Shown one piece after another: positions 38,663 through 48,475 of a stretch of 64,000 bases of DNA. Below the pieces are notes generated by a model that saw only the letters and a program-made list of their open reading frames with translations, searched no databases and was not told the origin of the DNA. The stretch comes from Litoribacter populi (GTDB lineage Bacteria; Bacteroidota; Bacteroidia; Cytophagales; Cyclobacteriaceae): positions 1,316,297-1,380,296 of the forward strand of contig NZ_VMKN01000001.1 in NCBI RefSeq assembly GCF_007483685.1, in the 5' to 3' direction. Position 1 is the stretch's first letter. Every line of letters begins with the position of its first letter. A program made the position numbers and the translations under genes.

Positions 38663-40288
38663 ATGAAAAAAAGAACGATCTTTTTCTTCCTGGCACTGCT
38701 ATGCCTTGTCGGGAGTGGAATATACCTATACGGCGAGAGAGTTGCCCACCCTGATTCCCACCAGTCAGGCCCCTCCGGCTCTGATGCCGCCTTCCCCGGG
38801 TCCTCCGGGGAGCCGGCTCCGGTGGTGATATATGGGGAGATTAGGGATTATGATCCTGTGGAAAAGATGCAGGTGAAGTTTAGTCCAATTCTCTTTCGAC
38901 CGGGGAGTCCAAACCCCAAACCAATCAGGTTTGACTTGGACACCCATCCTGGCAATTTCTTCACCAACAGTCAGCCTGGTGTAGACCGTCTGTTTGAATT
39001 GATTATTGAGGACGTAGAGAGGCCTGGACATATAGACATTTCAAGTGGCTATAATGAGTTTCTCAATTCTTACTTGGTCAGACCGGGGGATAGTGTCATG
39101 ATCCGGATTGACAAATTAACCAATAGCATGGTATTCTCCGGGCCATCCGCTGATCTGTTCAAATGTCAATATGATCTTGAGCAAATAAGGATTCAACAAG
39201 AATTCAGCCAGCCCCAAATTTTCAATTTTCAGAAGGTAGGAGTGCTTAATGAAAAGCAGCAAAATATGTTGGATGAGGCTAGAAAATCATTTGGAAGACA
39301 GCCTATTGTGCATTTGACTATGACTGACATGGTCAATTCAATTGAAAAAAAAGCCTCTGAATTGATGGATAGGCATTACTTAGGAATCCTGGATTATTAT
39401 GGGGATAAAATTGACAGGCAGACATATCAAATATTAAAGGCCAATTACCTGTCTTTCGAAAGAGAAAGGATTGCGCGAAGACTTGCGTTTGCATGGAAAC
39501 AGGTTTCCAAATTGGAGGATATGGAATCTGTAAAAGACAGAATTGAGCACATTTTTACAAAGTATGTACAGGGCTATTTGATGCTTGAAGCAGAGAATCC
39601 GGAAAGGAAAAATTCCTATCAATATATCCGGATGCAAATGGCAGTAATTGAAATAGGAGAGCTATTGGAGGGCAAATCCTTCTTTGAACTTGCAGATTCC
39701 CAACTGTCTCCTGAACTGAGGGACAGGGTAGTCGCAGGGCATCTGTTGGATCGTCGGCTTCAATCATCTGAGGCTTTATTGGATGGGTTGGATTTGATCG
39801 AGGACCCGGTTATTTGGGATATTCTAAATGACATGTATGAGCGTGTTGGAACTGGTAAATTGGCTGTTGATTTCAGATTGCCTAATGACAAAGGCGATAC
39901 CATTGCCTTAAGTGATTTAAGAGGGAAGGTAGTGTTGGTGGATTATTGGTTTACAGGGTGTAGTGCCTGTATTTCGCTGAATTCGAATATTCTCCGACCG
40001 CTTGCGGAGGAATTCTCAGAAAGGTCTGATTATGCCATGGTTTCCATTTCCATTGACCGGGATCATTCACTTTGGAAAAAAAGCTTGGCAAGCGGAAAGT
40101 ATTCGCCACCTGGAGCTATCCATCTAAATACGGGCACTGAGGAGGTGAAGAACGACCTGCTTCAAAAGTACAATATATCTGGTTTTCCCCATGTCATGCT
40201 GATAGACAAAGAGGGTAGGATTGTCAACCCTGGCTATCAGAAGCTTATTTACGAACAACTCAAAATGGATGTGACAGGGCTATTCTAA
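38663..40288 (+). CDS. TlpA-like thioredoxin-fold protein
   Basis: 541 residues from the ATG at 38663 (a TTG just before it is ignored). An N-terminal membrane anchor or signal (TIFFFLALLCLVGSGIYLYG) is followed by a large helical/beta region, then a TlpA-type thioredoxin domain at about 405-540 with the redox motif WFTGCSACISLN (Cys-Ser-Ala-Cys), KYNISGFPHVMLIDKEG and the cis-Pro. Members of the AhpC/TSA-TlpA group reduce disulfides in the periplasm. It is 47 bases upstream of the SusC gene, so an operon is likely. Confidence 0.88.
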   Translation: MKKRTIFFFLALLCLVGSGIYLYGERVAHPDSHQSGPSGSDAAFPGSSGEPAPVVIYGEIRDYDPVEKMQVKFSPILFRPGSPNPKPIRFDLDTHPGNFFTNSQPGVDRLFELIIEDVERPGHIDISSGYNEFLNSYLVRPGDSVMIRIDKLTNSMVFSGPSADLFKCQYDLEQIRIQQEFSQPQIFNFQKVGVLNEKQQNMLDEARKSFGRQPIVHLTMTDMVNSIEKKASELMDRHYLGILDYYGDKIDRQTYQILKANYLSFERERIARRLAFAWKQVSKLEDMESVKDRIEHIFTKYVQGYLMLEAENPERKNSYQYIRMQMAVIEIGELLEGKSFFELADSQLSPELRDRVVAGHLLDRRLQSSEALLDGLDLIEDPVIWDILNDMYERVGTGKLAVDFRLPNDKGDTIALSDLRGKVVLVDYWFTGCSACISLNSNILRPLAEEFSERSDYAMVSISIDRDHSLWKKSLASGKYSPPGAIHLNTGTEEVKNDLLQKYNISGFPHVMLIDKEGRIVNPGYQKLIYEQLKMDVTGLF

Positions 40289-40335
40289 TGCATCCAAATT
40301 TCACAAGCCAATTTCAACATTAAAATCAAAAACGT

Positions 40336-43300
40336 ATGAGAGCAATTGTACTCTTGGGGCTGTTCCTTGCCATGGTGGGTGAGGTCCAAGCCCAATCGGA
40401 CACGTATCCTTTTCAAGGGAAGGTCCGAGATGATATTTCTGGAGAGTCCTTGCAAGGGGCTCTGATCAAGGTAAAGGATTCAGAAACTTATGCCATTTCC
40501 GATAGGGATGGAGTATTTACCCTTCATCTTGAAGCGGGCATTCACACCATTGTAACAAGCTATTTGGGCTATGACTCCCTGCTTCGTAGCGTTTCGATTC
40601 CGGAGCAGCTGGAGGAGGAATTTAAGCTTATTCCTTCAGGTCTATCCATGGGTGAGATAGAAGTGGTCTCGACCGGCTACCAAAAGCTGCCGAAGGAAAG
40701 GGCCACGGGATCTTTTGTAAAAGTTGACCGGGAATTGGTCAACAGAAGGGTAAGCACCAACCTCATGGACAGGCTGGAGGATGTTACCTCCGGGCTAATC
40801 TTTAACAGGACAGGCCCTGCTTCAGATGCCATTAGTATAAGGGGGCGGAATACCTTGTTTGCCAATACCCAGCCATTGATCGTGATTGACAATTTCCCTT
40901 ATGACGGTCCCTTGGAAAGCATCAATCCCAATGATGTGGAGTCCATCACGGTGCTGAGGGATGCTGCGGCAGCTTCGATTTGGGGCGCCAGGGCAGGCAA
41001 TGGGGTAATTGTGATAACCACAAAAAAAGGAGGGGTTTCTGCTCCACGGGTTAGCTTTAATTCCAATGTCAACCTCATCGAAAAGCCCGATTTATTCTAT
41101 GAGCCAATCATGTCCAATGAGGATAGGATTTGGGCAGAACGGACACTGTTTGAGAGGGGAAGCTTTCTCAGCTTGGAAAATTCCGTAAACAGGCCAGTTC
41201 TATCCCCTGTATTAGAAACCTTCATTGCAGAAAGGAATGGGTTGATAGATGCTGCTGAGTCAAACGCCCGACTAGAGGGTTACCGCAATCAGGATATCAG
41301 GCGGGATTTCATGGAGCATTTTTATAGGCCCCAGCTGAATCAGCAACATTCCCTAAGCGTATCCGGTGGGACAAAGGTTCATCGATACAATTATTCCCTG
41401 GGTATGGACCGGAATAATGAAAACCTACAGGCTAACAGCAATGAAAGGGTAACCATAGGGGCTCAAAACCAATGGAAGCTGTTGGGAGATAAGTTGGATG
41501 TGAATGCCAATCTATATTTTACGAAAATCAACAGGGATGTAAGGACCGAGATGCCTCGGGAATATTATCAGTTTGAATCATTGACAGATCAGATGGGGAA
41601 TCCAATGCCGATTATCCATCGGTATAATCAACGTTTTGTTAACAGCGAAATAGTGGAAGACCTGTTGGATTGGAGATATATACCACTCAATGAACTGGGA
41701 AGGCATAGGAACACGAATGAGCAAGATGATTATAGGATAAACCTTTCCTTGGGGTACCAGTTTCTTCCTGGGCTGAAAGGAGAAATTTTGTACCAATACT
41801 GGCAAAACAAAACCGTTGGCAACAACCTAAGATCCAGTGACTTGTTTTTTACAAGAGATTTAATTAATCAATTCACGCAGGTGGGCAGTGATGGCTCTAT
41901 TGAAAGACCGATCCCTGAAGGGGATATCCTGGATCTGAGTATTGCCTCAGCATATAGCCATAGCTTTCGAGGTCAGCTTAATTATAACAAAGAATGGGAA
42001 TCTGGCCATGAACTCCATTTATTGGGCGGATATGAGCTGAAAGACTTGCAAGCGGAGAGAAATTCAATGCGTTATTATGGTTATAATGACCAATTAGCGA
42101 TAAGCCGGCCTGTGGATCATGTCACCCGATTCAGATTGTTTCATAACGGGTTACAATCCAATATATCTTCAAACATCCTGCATGCAGGCAATATTGACAG
42201 GTTTGTATCTTATTATTTCAATGGAGGGTACTCCTTTAGCAAGAAATATAATCTTTCGATCAGTGCGAGGAGAGATGCTTCCAATATTTTTGGAGTGGAT
42301 ACCAACCAAAAGGGGGTACCGCTGTGGTCAGCAGGAGCAGGTTGGGTCATCAGTGGAGAGGATTTTTATAACTCGGGACTTTTGCCTTACCTAAAATTCA
42401 GGACATCTTATGGTGTCAACGGGAATATAGATAAGTCGCTTTCTGCTCTAACAACCGTACAATATTATACCAACTGGCAGTTTGATATTCCTGCGGGAGA
42501 ATTGGGAGGTCAGATCATCAATCCGGCAAATCCTATGCTCAGATGGGAGCAAATCAGGATCTGGAACTTGGGAGCTGATTTTGAAAGCCGAAACGGAAGG
42601 ATCTCCGGTTCCTTGGAATATTATTCCAAGAACGGGGTAGATTTAATCGGGGATGCTCCCTTACCTCCATCCACCGGATTGGTGAGGTTTAGGGGAAACA
42701 CTTCTGGAACAATAGGAAAGGGGCTGGATTTGGATCTACAAACCAGGAACCTCACAGGAGCATTGAAATGGAATACAAATTTCCTTTACAGTCATATTTC
42801 CGAAAAAGTGACAGATTACTTTTATCAAGGATCAGTTCTAAATTACCTAGCACAATCCGATGGTGTAATGGTGCCCTTGGAAGGCCGACCCCTGTTTGCT
42901 ATCTACAGCTTGCCTTGGGCTGGACTTGATCCTGACAACGGCAATCCACTAGGTTATGTGGATGGGGAAGTCAGCAGTAATTATTCTGCAATTTTCAACA
43001 ACACAAGCCCTGAAACCCTCAAGTATCATGGTCCAAGGAGGCCTACATCGTTTGGGTCGCTGAGAAATACTTTTTCCTATGGCGGTTTTTCACTTTCCTT
43101 TAACATCTCATATAGGCTTGGGTATTTCTACAGAAGAGAGTCGATCAACTATGCTACGGTATTCGCGGGCAATGGCGGACATGCCGATTTCGCACAAAGG
43201 TGGCAGCAGCCAGGTGATGAACTTTTTACTTCCGTTCCTAGTCTGCCTCTGACCAATAACAATTTGCGCAACAATTTTTACAGGTATGCAGAACATCTGG

Positions 43301-43518
43301 TTGAAAGGGGAGATCACGTTAGGTTGCAGGATATCAGGCTAAGTTATCTATTTGAACGTTCACGTTTCCCTGGACTTCCTTTCCAGAATGCTGAAGTATA
43401 TACGTATGCCAACAATTTGGGTATTCTTTGGAAGGCTTCAAATGACCCGCTGGATCCTGACTTTAGGTCGATGAGGCCACTGACCAGTATAGCTGCAGGA
43501 ATCCGCATAGATTTTTAA
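40336..43518 (+). CDS. SusC-type TonB-dependent outer-membrane transporter
   Basis: 1060 residues: a signal peptide (AIVLLGLFLAMVGEVQAQ), a CarboxypepD-like beta-sandwich (GKVRDDISGESLQGALIKVK), a plug domain with IDNFPYDGPLESINPNDVES, GARAGNGVIVITTKK, and a C-terminal beta-barrel ending in IRIDF. SusC proteins import large nutrients through the outer membrane with SusD. It sits between the TlpA-like gene and SusD. No glycan-degrading enzyme is near, so the ligand may not be a polysaccharide. Confidence 0.95.
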   Translation: MRAIVLLGLFLAMVGEVQAQSDTYPFQGKVRDDISGESLQGALIKVKDSETYAISDRDGVFTLHLEAGIHTIVTSYLGYDSLLRSVSIPEQLEEEFKLIPSGLSMGEIEVVSTGYQKLPKERATGSFVKVDRELVNRRVSTNLMDRLEDVTSGLIFNRTGPASDAISIRGRNTLFANTQPLIVIDNFPYDGPLESINPNDVESITVLRDAAAASIWGARAGNGVIVITTKKGGVSAPRVSFNSNVNLIEKPDLFYEPIMSNEDRIWAERTLFERGSFLSLENSVNRPVLSPVLETFIAERNGLIDAAESNARLEGYRNQDIRRDFMEHFYRPQLNQQHSLSVSGGTKVHRYNYSLGMDRNNENLQANSNERVTIGAQNQWKLLGDKLDVNANLYFTKINRDVRTEMPREYYQFESLTDQMGNPMPIIHRYNQRFVNSEIVEDLLDWRYIPLNELGRHRNTNEQDDYRINLSLGYQFLPGLKGEILYQYWQNKTVGNNLRSSDLFFTRDLINQFTQVGSDGSIERPIPEGDILDLSIASAYSHSFRGQLNYNKEWESGHELHLLGGYELKDLQAERNSMRYYGYNDQLAISRPVDHVTRFRLFHNGLQSNISSNILHAGNIDRFVSYYFNGGYSFSKKYNLSISARRDASNIFGVDTNQKGVPLWSAGAGWVISGEDFYNSGLLPYLKFRTSYGVNGNIDKSLSALTTVQYYTNWQFDIPAGELGGQIINPANPMLRWEQIRIWNLGADFESRNGRISGSLEYYSKNGVDLIGDAPLPPSTGLVRFRGNTSGTIGKGLDLDLQTRNLTGALKWNTNFLYSHISEKVTDYFYQGSVLNYLAQSDGVMVPLEGRPLFAIYSLPWAGLDPDNGNPLGYVDGEVSSNYSAIFNNTSPETLKYHGPRRPTSFGSLRNTFSYGGFSLSFNISYRLGYFYRRESINYATVFAGNGGHADFAQRWQQPGDELFTSVPSLPLTNNNLRNNFYRYAEHLVERGDHVRLQDIRLSYLFERSRFPGLPFQNAEVYTYANNLGILWKASNDPLDPDFRSMRPLTSIAAGIRIDF

Positions 43519-43526
43519 CCATCTCA

Positions 43527-43590
43527 ATGCCCCGTTCCACCACTTTCTTCATAAGGTTTAGTTATACGGTTCCGGTGGGCGGGGCATTTT
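43527..43590 (+). terminator. hairpin after SusC
   Basis: ATGCCCCGTTCCACC pairs with GGTGGGCGGGGCAT across a ~32-base loop and is followed by TTTT. It may attenuate rather than end transcription, as SusD follows 54 bases later. Confidence 0.5.
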
Positions 43591-43643
43591 AGTGTTCACG
43601 GTTCACAGTTAAGTTAACCCATTTAATTAAAAATTTACTAATC

Positions 43644-44978
43644 ATGAAAATATATAAAAACATACTATTAACCATCTTAGCGGCCGGAGTGCTGATAGGG
43701 TGTGAGAGCTTCTTGGAAGCTATTCCAAATAAAGGTATATCCTCTGCTGATACCTTGCAAGATCTGGAGGCTATATTGAACAATGTGGGTGTTTTTAATC
43801 TTACTCCCGGGATTCAAAATCTTTCGTCCGATGATTATTACCTAACGGATGCGGGCTGGGTTTCCTTGGGTAGAAACATGACCCAAAAGGCCTATACTCG
43901 TGAACTTGAAAACGTTTTTGAAGACGAGGTCTTTCCCAGTGCTTGGACTTGGCCGTATGAACAGGTGTTTTATGCCAATGTTTGCCTGGAGAGGCTCAAT
44001 GAAATTGTTCCTGCAAATGAGGCACAAACCCAAAAGAAAAAGCAATTGACCGGATGGGCCAAGTTTGCCAGAGCATTTTCAATTTATCACTTAGTTCAAA
44101 CTTTTGCTGAGCAATATAGGCAAGGAGAGGCTAGTTCTCTTCAAGGATTGCCACTGCCAAAAGTGCCAGACGTGAATAACCCTGCAGAGGTGGTGAGTTT
44201 GGAAGAAACCTACAATTTTATTCTATCAGATTTGTTGGAAGCCTTGAGAGATCTCCCTTCTTCAGTAAAATATAAAAGCCAGCCGAACATAACATCTGCC
44301 CACGCACTTCTTGCTAGGGTCTATTTAAGCATGAATGAATTTAGTCTTGCTGCTAAACATAGCACTGAAGCTTTGGGGATGTATGATAATTTATTGGATT
44401 TCAATAATCTGGAATCCTCTGCTATGTTCCCTATTCCCTTAATAAATGATGAGGTAATTTATCATGCCCTTTCTCTATCCACTGGGGGTTTTGAACGGAA
44501 TCAGGAAGTGAGAATAGATTCTGTACTTTATCAAAGTTATGTTGAAAATGACCTAAGAAAACAGCTTTATTTCATAATAAGGCCAACAGGGGCGATCAAT
44601 TTCCGTGGTAGCTTTTCGGGAAATGCGGAGTTCTTTTCTGGACTAACTGTAGGTGAACTGTATTTGATAAGGGCTGAATGCCGGGCAAGATTAGGAGACG
44701 CCGAAGGTGCTATTGAGGATCTTAACCGATTATTGTCCTCCAGATTTGCTGCCGGGGAATTTGAGCCTATTTTTCTTGAGGATGAAGCCAATACCTTAGA
44801 ACTGGTTTTGGAAGAAAGAAGAAAGGAGCTATTATTCAGAGGTATGAGGTGGTCAGATATAAAAAGGGGGGCTGCCTCAAACGCAAAGCTTGTACGTGAA
44901 GTACATGGTGAAATTTTTAGATTTGAGTCCCCATATTATGCATTCCCTTTTCCTGTAGAAGAATTTTTGCACAGGTAA
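43644..44978 (+). CDS. SusD-type surface lipoprotein
   Basis: 444 residues with a lipoprotein signal (ILAAGVLIGCESF, lipid-attached Cys20). TPR-like helices and the RagB/SusD C-terminal signature are visible (GELYLIRAECRARLGDAEGA, EERRKELLFRGMRWSDIKRG). It binds the ligand at the SusC mouth. Slightly shorter than many family members, with a normal C-terminus (YYAFPFPVEEFLH). Confidence 0.95.
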   Translation: MKIYKNILLTILAAGVLIGCESFLEAIPNKGISSADTLQDLEAILNNVGVFNLTPGIQNLSSDDYYLTDAGWVSLGRNMTQKAYTRELENVFEDEVFPSAWTWPYEQVFYANVCLERLNEIVPANEAQTQKKKQLTGWAKFARAFSIYHLVQTFAEQYRQGEASSLQGLPLPKVPDVNNPAEVVSLEETYNFILSDLLEALRDLPSSVKYKSQPNITSAHALLARVYLSMNEFSLAAKHSTEALGMYDNLLDFNNLESSAMFPIPLINDEVIYHALSLSTGGFERNQEVRIDSVLYQSYVENDLRKQLYFIIRPTGAINFRGSFSGNAEFFSGLTVGELYLIRAECRARLGDAEGAIEDLNRLLSSRFAAGEFEPIFLEDEANTLELVLEERRKELLFRGMRWSDIKRGAASNAKLVREVHGEIFRFESPYYAFPFPVEEFLHR

Positions 44979-44984
44979 TTGGAA

Positions 44985-45006
44985 GAGCCCGGTCACCGCC
45001 GGGCTC
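44985..45006. terminator. bidirectional terminator between SusD and the DUF6520 gene
   Basis: A perfect 8-bp stem, GAGCCCGG/CCGGGCTC, around a 6-base loop between convergent genes. Confidence 0.75.
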
Positions 45007-45021
45007 AAATTTACCTACTTG

Positions 45022-45273
45022 TTATTGTAGCTTAAACTGTCCTCTGCTGTTTGGAACTGGTTGCTCCATAGCCTCATCGTAATACAAGCATTGGATAGTC
45101 CCCGGATCGCAAATATATTCATTGCTGTTGAGGGTGACAGGTACAACTCCATTAATTTGGTCTTCACCCCAAACTGTTTGAACATTGTCCATAGGCTGCG
45201 TAAAAGCAAAAGCGAATGTTGCCCCGAGGGCAAACACACCTCCGCGTAGGAGGTTCTTTACTGAATTTTTCAT
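45022..45273 (-). CDS. small secreted DUF6520-type protein
   Basis: 83 residues from the ATG at 45273 (longer in-frame extensions to 45411 look untranslated). The start, MKNSVKNLLRGGVFALGATF, is a signal peptide ending around AFAFTQ. The mature part has two Cys in YICDPGTIQCLYY, likely forming a disulfide. Small proteins of this type in Bacteroidota commonly lie near MauE-like and TlpA-like genes, as here. It could be the cargo of the thiol system nearby; function unknown. Confidence 0.75.
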   Translation of the reverse strand: MKNSVKNLLRGGVFALGATFAFAFTQPMDNVQTVWGEDQINGVVPVTLNSNEYICDPGTIQCLYYDEAMEQPVPNSRGQFKLQ

Positions 45274-45632
45274 AAATTTGTTGTTATAGTTATAATTACA
45301 ATATTCCGGTCGCTTCGATCTTCCTCCCGTGCTGGGGAGAAGGAATCTTTTGAGAGGGGCGGCCGGATTTTTTGTGCCCCCTTCTGGTGCCTGGTAGCTG
45401 CCTGGCAGCATCCCAGACTGACGTAATTTTATGGATTCATAGGCTATAATTAAGATTACGGTTATAGTTCAACCCCTTCAGAGTTGTTGATTATTCTGTC
45501 GTTTCTTCCCCGGGTTGACACCCGGGGTTACTGATAGTTGAAGTCTTTTAGACTTCTTTGTACATCTTTGTACAGGACCACGTAGCGCCCATTGCGTTTT
45601 TAATCCTTGCGTTCGCTGCGAGAACCAATCTA

Positions 45633-46136
45633 TTACTTCTCCAATCCCGCCTCCTTGGCAGGTTTACCTCCCTCTAGGGATGGCTGGCCAAATTCATTGT
45701 CAATTTTCCTATGAAAATGGAGACCAATCATGGCTATCAATAGAAATCCAATATTAACTGCCAAATGCTCTCCCCATCCCAAACTTCCCATCACGCCACC
45801 GCAGCTGCATGGAATGCGGCCGAAGATACCGGTCATGACTAAGCCTACATAGATTGTAAAGCACAACATTAATAAGACGCTGATCCAGAGGCCATAGTAG
45901 CGCCATTTGTTGCACACCAGCATGGCCGCCACTGCCAGTTCTACGACGGGCAATCCCCATAGGAGGCCTTCTGCCATCCTGGTGGGGAACACCTGATTGT
46001 ATAGTGCATTCTTGGTTCCGGTCCAATCGATCCATTTGCTGAATGCTGTATAGGTGAGGAGCAGAACAAGAATGAGTGAAGTAGCTTCCTGTATGATGCT
46101 CTTTTTAATCGGGGTTATTTTTATTCTTTTCTCCAT
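45633..46136 (-). CDS. MauE/DoxX-like membrane protein
   Basis: 167 residues with four hydrophobic segments (LILVLLLTYTAFSKWIDW; GLLWGLPVVELAVAAMLV; LWISVLLMLCFTIYVGLV; LAVNIGFLLIAMIGLHF) and the Cys-Ser-Cys motif IPCSCGG in a loop. This matches the MauE-like branch of the DoxX superfamily, which moves electrons or helps disulfide handling across the inner membrane. It is encoded 359 bases upstream of the DUF6520 gene on the same strand; 45274-45632 holds GC-rich leader sequence without a gene. A divergent Crp-like gene follows at 46348. Confidence 0.85.
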   Translation of the reverse strand: MEKRIKITPIKKSIIQEATSLILVLLLTYTAFSKWIDWTGTKNALYNQVFPTRMAEGLLWGLPVVELAVAAMLVCNKWRYYGLWISVLLMLCFTIYVGLVMTGIFGRIPCSCGGVMGSLGWGEHLAVNIGFLLIAMIGLHFHRKIDNEFGQPSLEGGKPAKEAGLEK

Positions 46137-46284
46137 TCTGTCAATTTTCTTAGTTAAATACCAGCAATAATCTTAATCGTATTATTTCAAATTTAGGGAA
46201 AGGAAAAGTCTAAAGGCTGTCAATTTCGGCCTTAGTACTGGAAGGATTTAAAAAGGTCGTTTTTGGCCTTTTTTCATTTGGGAC

Positions 46285-46314
46285 TTGACAAATGTTTATC
46301 GTTTAGTTACTTTG
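46285..46314 (+). promoter_or_regulatory. Bacteroidota-type promoter of the Crp-like gene
   Basis: TACTTTG (matching TAnnTTTG) at 46308-46314 is preceded 20 bases earlier by TTG at 46285. It lies 34 bases before the ATG of the Crp-like gene, with GCTAGGAGG as a possible weak ribosome site near 46333. Confidence 0.5.
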
Positions 46315-46347
46315 ATATTAGTTTTATTTTTTAGCTAGGAGGATTTT

Positions 46348-46953
46348 ATGAATAATGATTTTGACAGAATGGTAAAAACATTCTGCGGAACTCTGTTGAA
46401 CAGATTTCCAGCTTTAAATTTCCCCATTCCCGAAAAGGTAATGGAGGATTTAAGTAGCTTTTTGCAGGACAGGGAAATAGCCCCCAAAACAATTTTGAAA
46501 CCTGAAGGCGAAATTGAAAATACCGCTAGGTTAATTTTAGAGGGTGTAGGTGCCGTATATACGCTAGGGGAAGAGGGGGATTTACAGCTAAAAAGGGTAT
46601 TTGGGGCAGGCGATGTGTTGGTAGACCTATATTCATATCGCGCTAAGGAACCGACCTCCAAGATAATAATGGCATATAGTAAGCTACGAGTAGCAGAGCT
46701 AAGCAGGAAATCTGAGAACAGGATACTGACTGATTTCCCCATTATGAATAAATTCTCGACTTTAGTCAGTGATTATCTCAAATATGAAGATGAACGATGG
46801 ATTGAACTGATTAGTGAGCCACATGACGATAGGCTGGGAGCATTTATCACCTTTTACCCAGGGATGTGTCGTGAAATGTTGAGGAAAGATGTATGCCAAC
46901 TGTTGCGATATAAGCCTACCACTTTAAAAAAAATCCGCCCAGACCAATTTTAA
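46348..46953 (+). CDS. Crp/Fnr-type transcriptional regulator
   Basis: 201 residues. A sensor jelly-roll spans about 45-130 (GVGAVYTLGEEGDLQLKRVF), then a long helix, and the tail PGMCREMLRKDVCQLLRYKP, TTLKKIRPDQF follows the Crp HTH pattern (RIPQKYIASYLGITPETLSRI in relatives), although the motif is degenerate. Thus the protein is full length, in contrast with the 155-residue relative at 3000. It lies 71 bases upstream of the terpene synthase, same strand, and may regulate it. Confidence 0.8.
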   Translation: MNNDFDRMVKTFCGTLLNRFPALNFPIPEKVMEDLSSFLQDREIAPKTILKPEGEIENTARLILEGVGAVYTLGEEGDLQLKRVFGAGDVLVDLYSYRAKEPTSKIIMAYSKLRVAELSRKSENRILTDFPIMNKFSTLVSDYLKYEDERWIELISEPHDDRLGAFITFYPGMCREMLRKDVCQLLRYKPTTLKKIRPDQF

Positions 46954-47024
46954 GGATTATGCTGCAGATCATGCCCGCTTATCTAGAGTGATCGATCATG
47001 ATTTTTTAACCACTTCACAAAAAA

Positions 47025-47963
47025 ATGAAAAAGAAAACTAACCTGGTCTACGCCTTTCCCTCTTATCTCAATCCATATGTGGAAGCTGTGGATGCCGAGG
47101 TGATCCAATGGGCGCAGAGAAAAAAGATATTGAAGGGGCCTTTTGAAGTAACCCAGTACCGGAAGATGAAAATCACCTGGTTTGCGGCGCGGCTTTATCC
47201 GGAAGCATCCCAGCGTAAACTTACTGCAGTGGCCAAGCTTTTTTGCCTGCTTTTTATATTGGACGATTATACGGATATGATCGTGGACAAAAATGAGTTT
47301 TGGATAATACTTTCGCGGGATATGATGAAGGCCATAAAGGGGGAGGAGGGGAAGTTGGAACTTTTCTTTTCCAGGGCTTTTCAGGAAGTATGGGAGGAAA
47401 TCAGTTCCTGGACCGGCCACCTCTGGCAAAAGGAAGCACAGACACTTTTTGAAAGATTTCTTCAAGCAGGATCATGGGAGGCACGAAACCGTCAGAAAAA
47501 CAGGATTCCCGCTATTGGCGAGTATATGAGGCAAAGAGTGGAATTCTCCGGGGCGAAGATAGCATTTATACTCATCCCTCCGGTGTGGGACATTCCCTTT
47601 GAATTAACCCAAAAATCAAAATACGAAGCTATCCAGGAGGTAGCCGGGAAGATTATTTACATCGCTAACGATCTGATGTCCTATGAAAAGGAAAAACTGG
47701 AGAAGGACTGTCATAACCTTGTCCTGCTGATCACGCACCATCATCAAGTGCCGCCGGAGGCTGCCCTAAAAAAAGTCTTTGAGCTGCATTACGAGGAAGT
47801 GGCAAGATTCCACAGGATGGAAGAAGAAATCCGCAACTGTGCGGAGGGATCCGATGGATTCAGCCATGAATTTCTGATGGCCTTAAGATTTTTGATCTCC
47901 GGAAGCACGGAATGGTCAAAAGCCGATACGCAGCGTTACCGTTCGGCCCAAAACGGCAATTGA
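47025..47963 (+). CDS. class I terpene synthase
   Basis: 312 residues, the usual size of bacterial sesquiterpene cyclases. The aspartate-rich motif is LDDYTD (about 80-85, binds magnesium and diphosphate), the NSE triad is NDLMSYEKE (about 214-222), and the expected Arg-Tyr pair is near the C-terminus (TQRYRSA). The enzyme should ionise and cyclise a prenyl diphosphate. No partner such as a P450 or methyltransferase is visible nearby, so the product is unknown. Confidence 0.92.
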   Translation: MKKKTNLVYAFPSYLNPYVEAVDAEVIQWAQRKKILKGPFEVTQYRKMKITWFAARLYPEASQRKLTAVAKLFCLLFILDDYTDMIVDKNEFWIILSRDMMKAIKGEEGKLELFFSRAFQEVWEEISSWTGHLWQKEAQTLFERFLQAGSWEARNRQKNRIPAIGEYMRQRVEFSGAKIAFILIPPVWDIPFELTQKSKYEAIQEVAGKIIYIANDLMSYEKEKLEKDCHNLVLLITHHHQVPPEAALKKVFELHYEEVARFHRMEEEIRNCAEGSDGFSHEFLMALRFLISGSTEWSKADTQRYRSAQNGN

Positions 47964-48008
47964 TCCCAAAGTTGCCAATCCATGTATTACTTTTTAACCC
48001 ATCTTTTT

Positions 48009-48218
48009 ATGTACAAGAAAAATCAAAAGATCAAGAAGAAGTGCGTCATTTCCGCCAATGACATCCTCAGGATTACCAACATGAGTGAGCGCTATGGACA
48101 GGACCTGCTGTGCAGGATCAAAAAATACTACAAAAAGGGGAAGCACCAGTTTGTGACCGTCAAGGAGTTTTCAAAATTTTCCGGGATACCCGTGGAGGAA
48201 ATTGAAGAGTATTTATAA
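48009..48218 (+). CDS. small HTH-like protein
   Basis: 69 residues from MYKKNQKIKK (an upstream in-frame ATG at 47982 gives nine more). ISANDILRITNMSERYGQDL and VTVKEFSKFSGIPVEEIEEY look like a helix-turn-helix of the small Bacteroidota excisionase-like group. It follows the terpene synthase by 45 bases. Confidence 0.6.
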   Translation: MYKKNQKIKKKCVISANDILRITNMSERYGQDLLCRIKKYYKKGKHQFVTVKEFSKFSGIPVEEIEEYL

Positions 48219-48475
48219 AAAAATCCAGGAGGTCATGGGAGTTTTTGTGGGGCCGTATCTCCGCCGACCCAAAGGGCTATATACTCCCGACCTCCTCCCG
48301 ATCAGGTCCGCTTCAGGGGCCCATCAGATTCGCAAAACAGCCGGCTTGTAAGTGCTCCGTGCCTGTTCCGAAAGAATTTCAAAACGGGACTAGGGTAAAG
48401 GGACATATAGGGCTGCCTTGGGTCTTACGGAATGGCATTCATTTCAATTTTTTATTCACTTTTAACGACAAAAAA

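Noticed and set aside
45274..45411. Extension of the DUF6520 frame by 46 codons upstream
   Set aside because: The extension lacks a signal peptide and the ATG at 45273 begins a good one.
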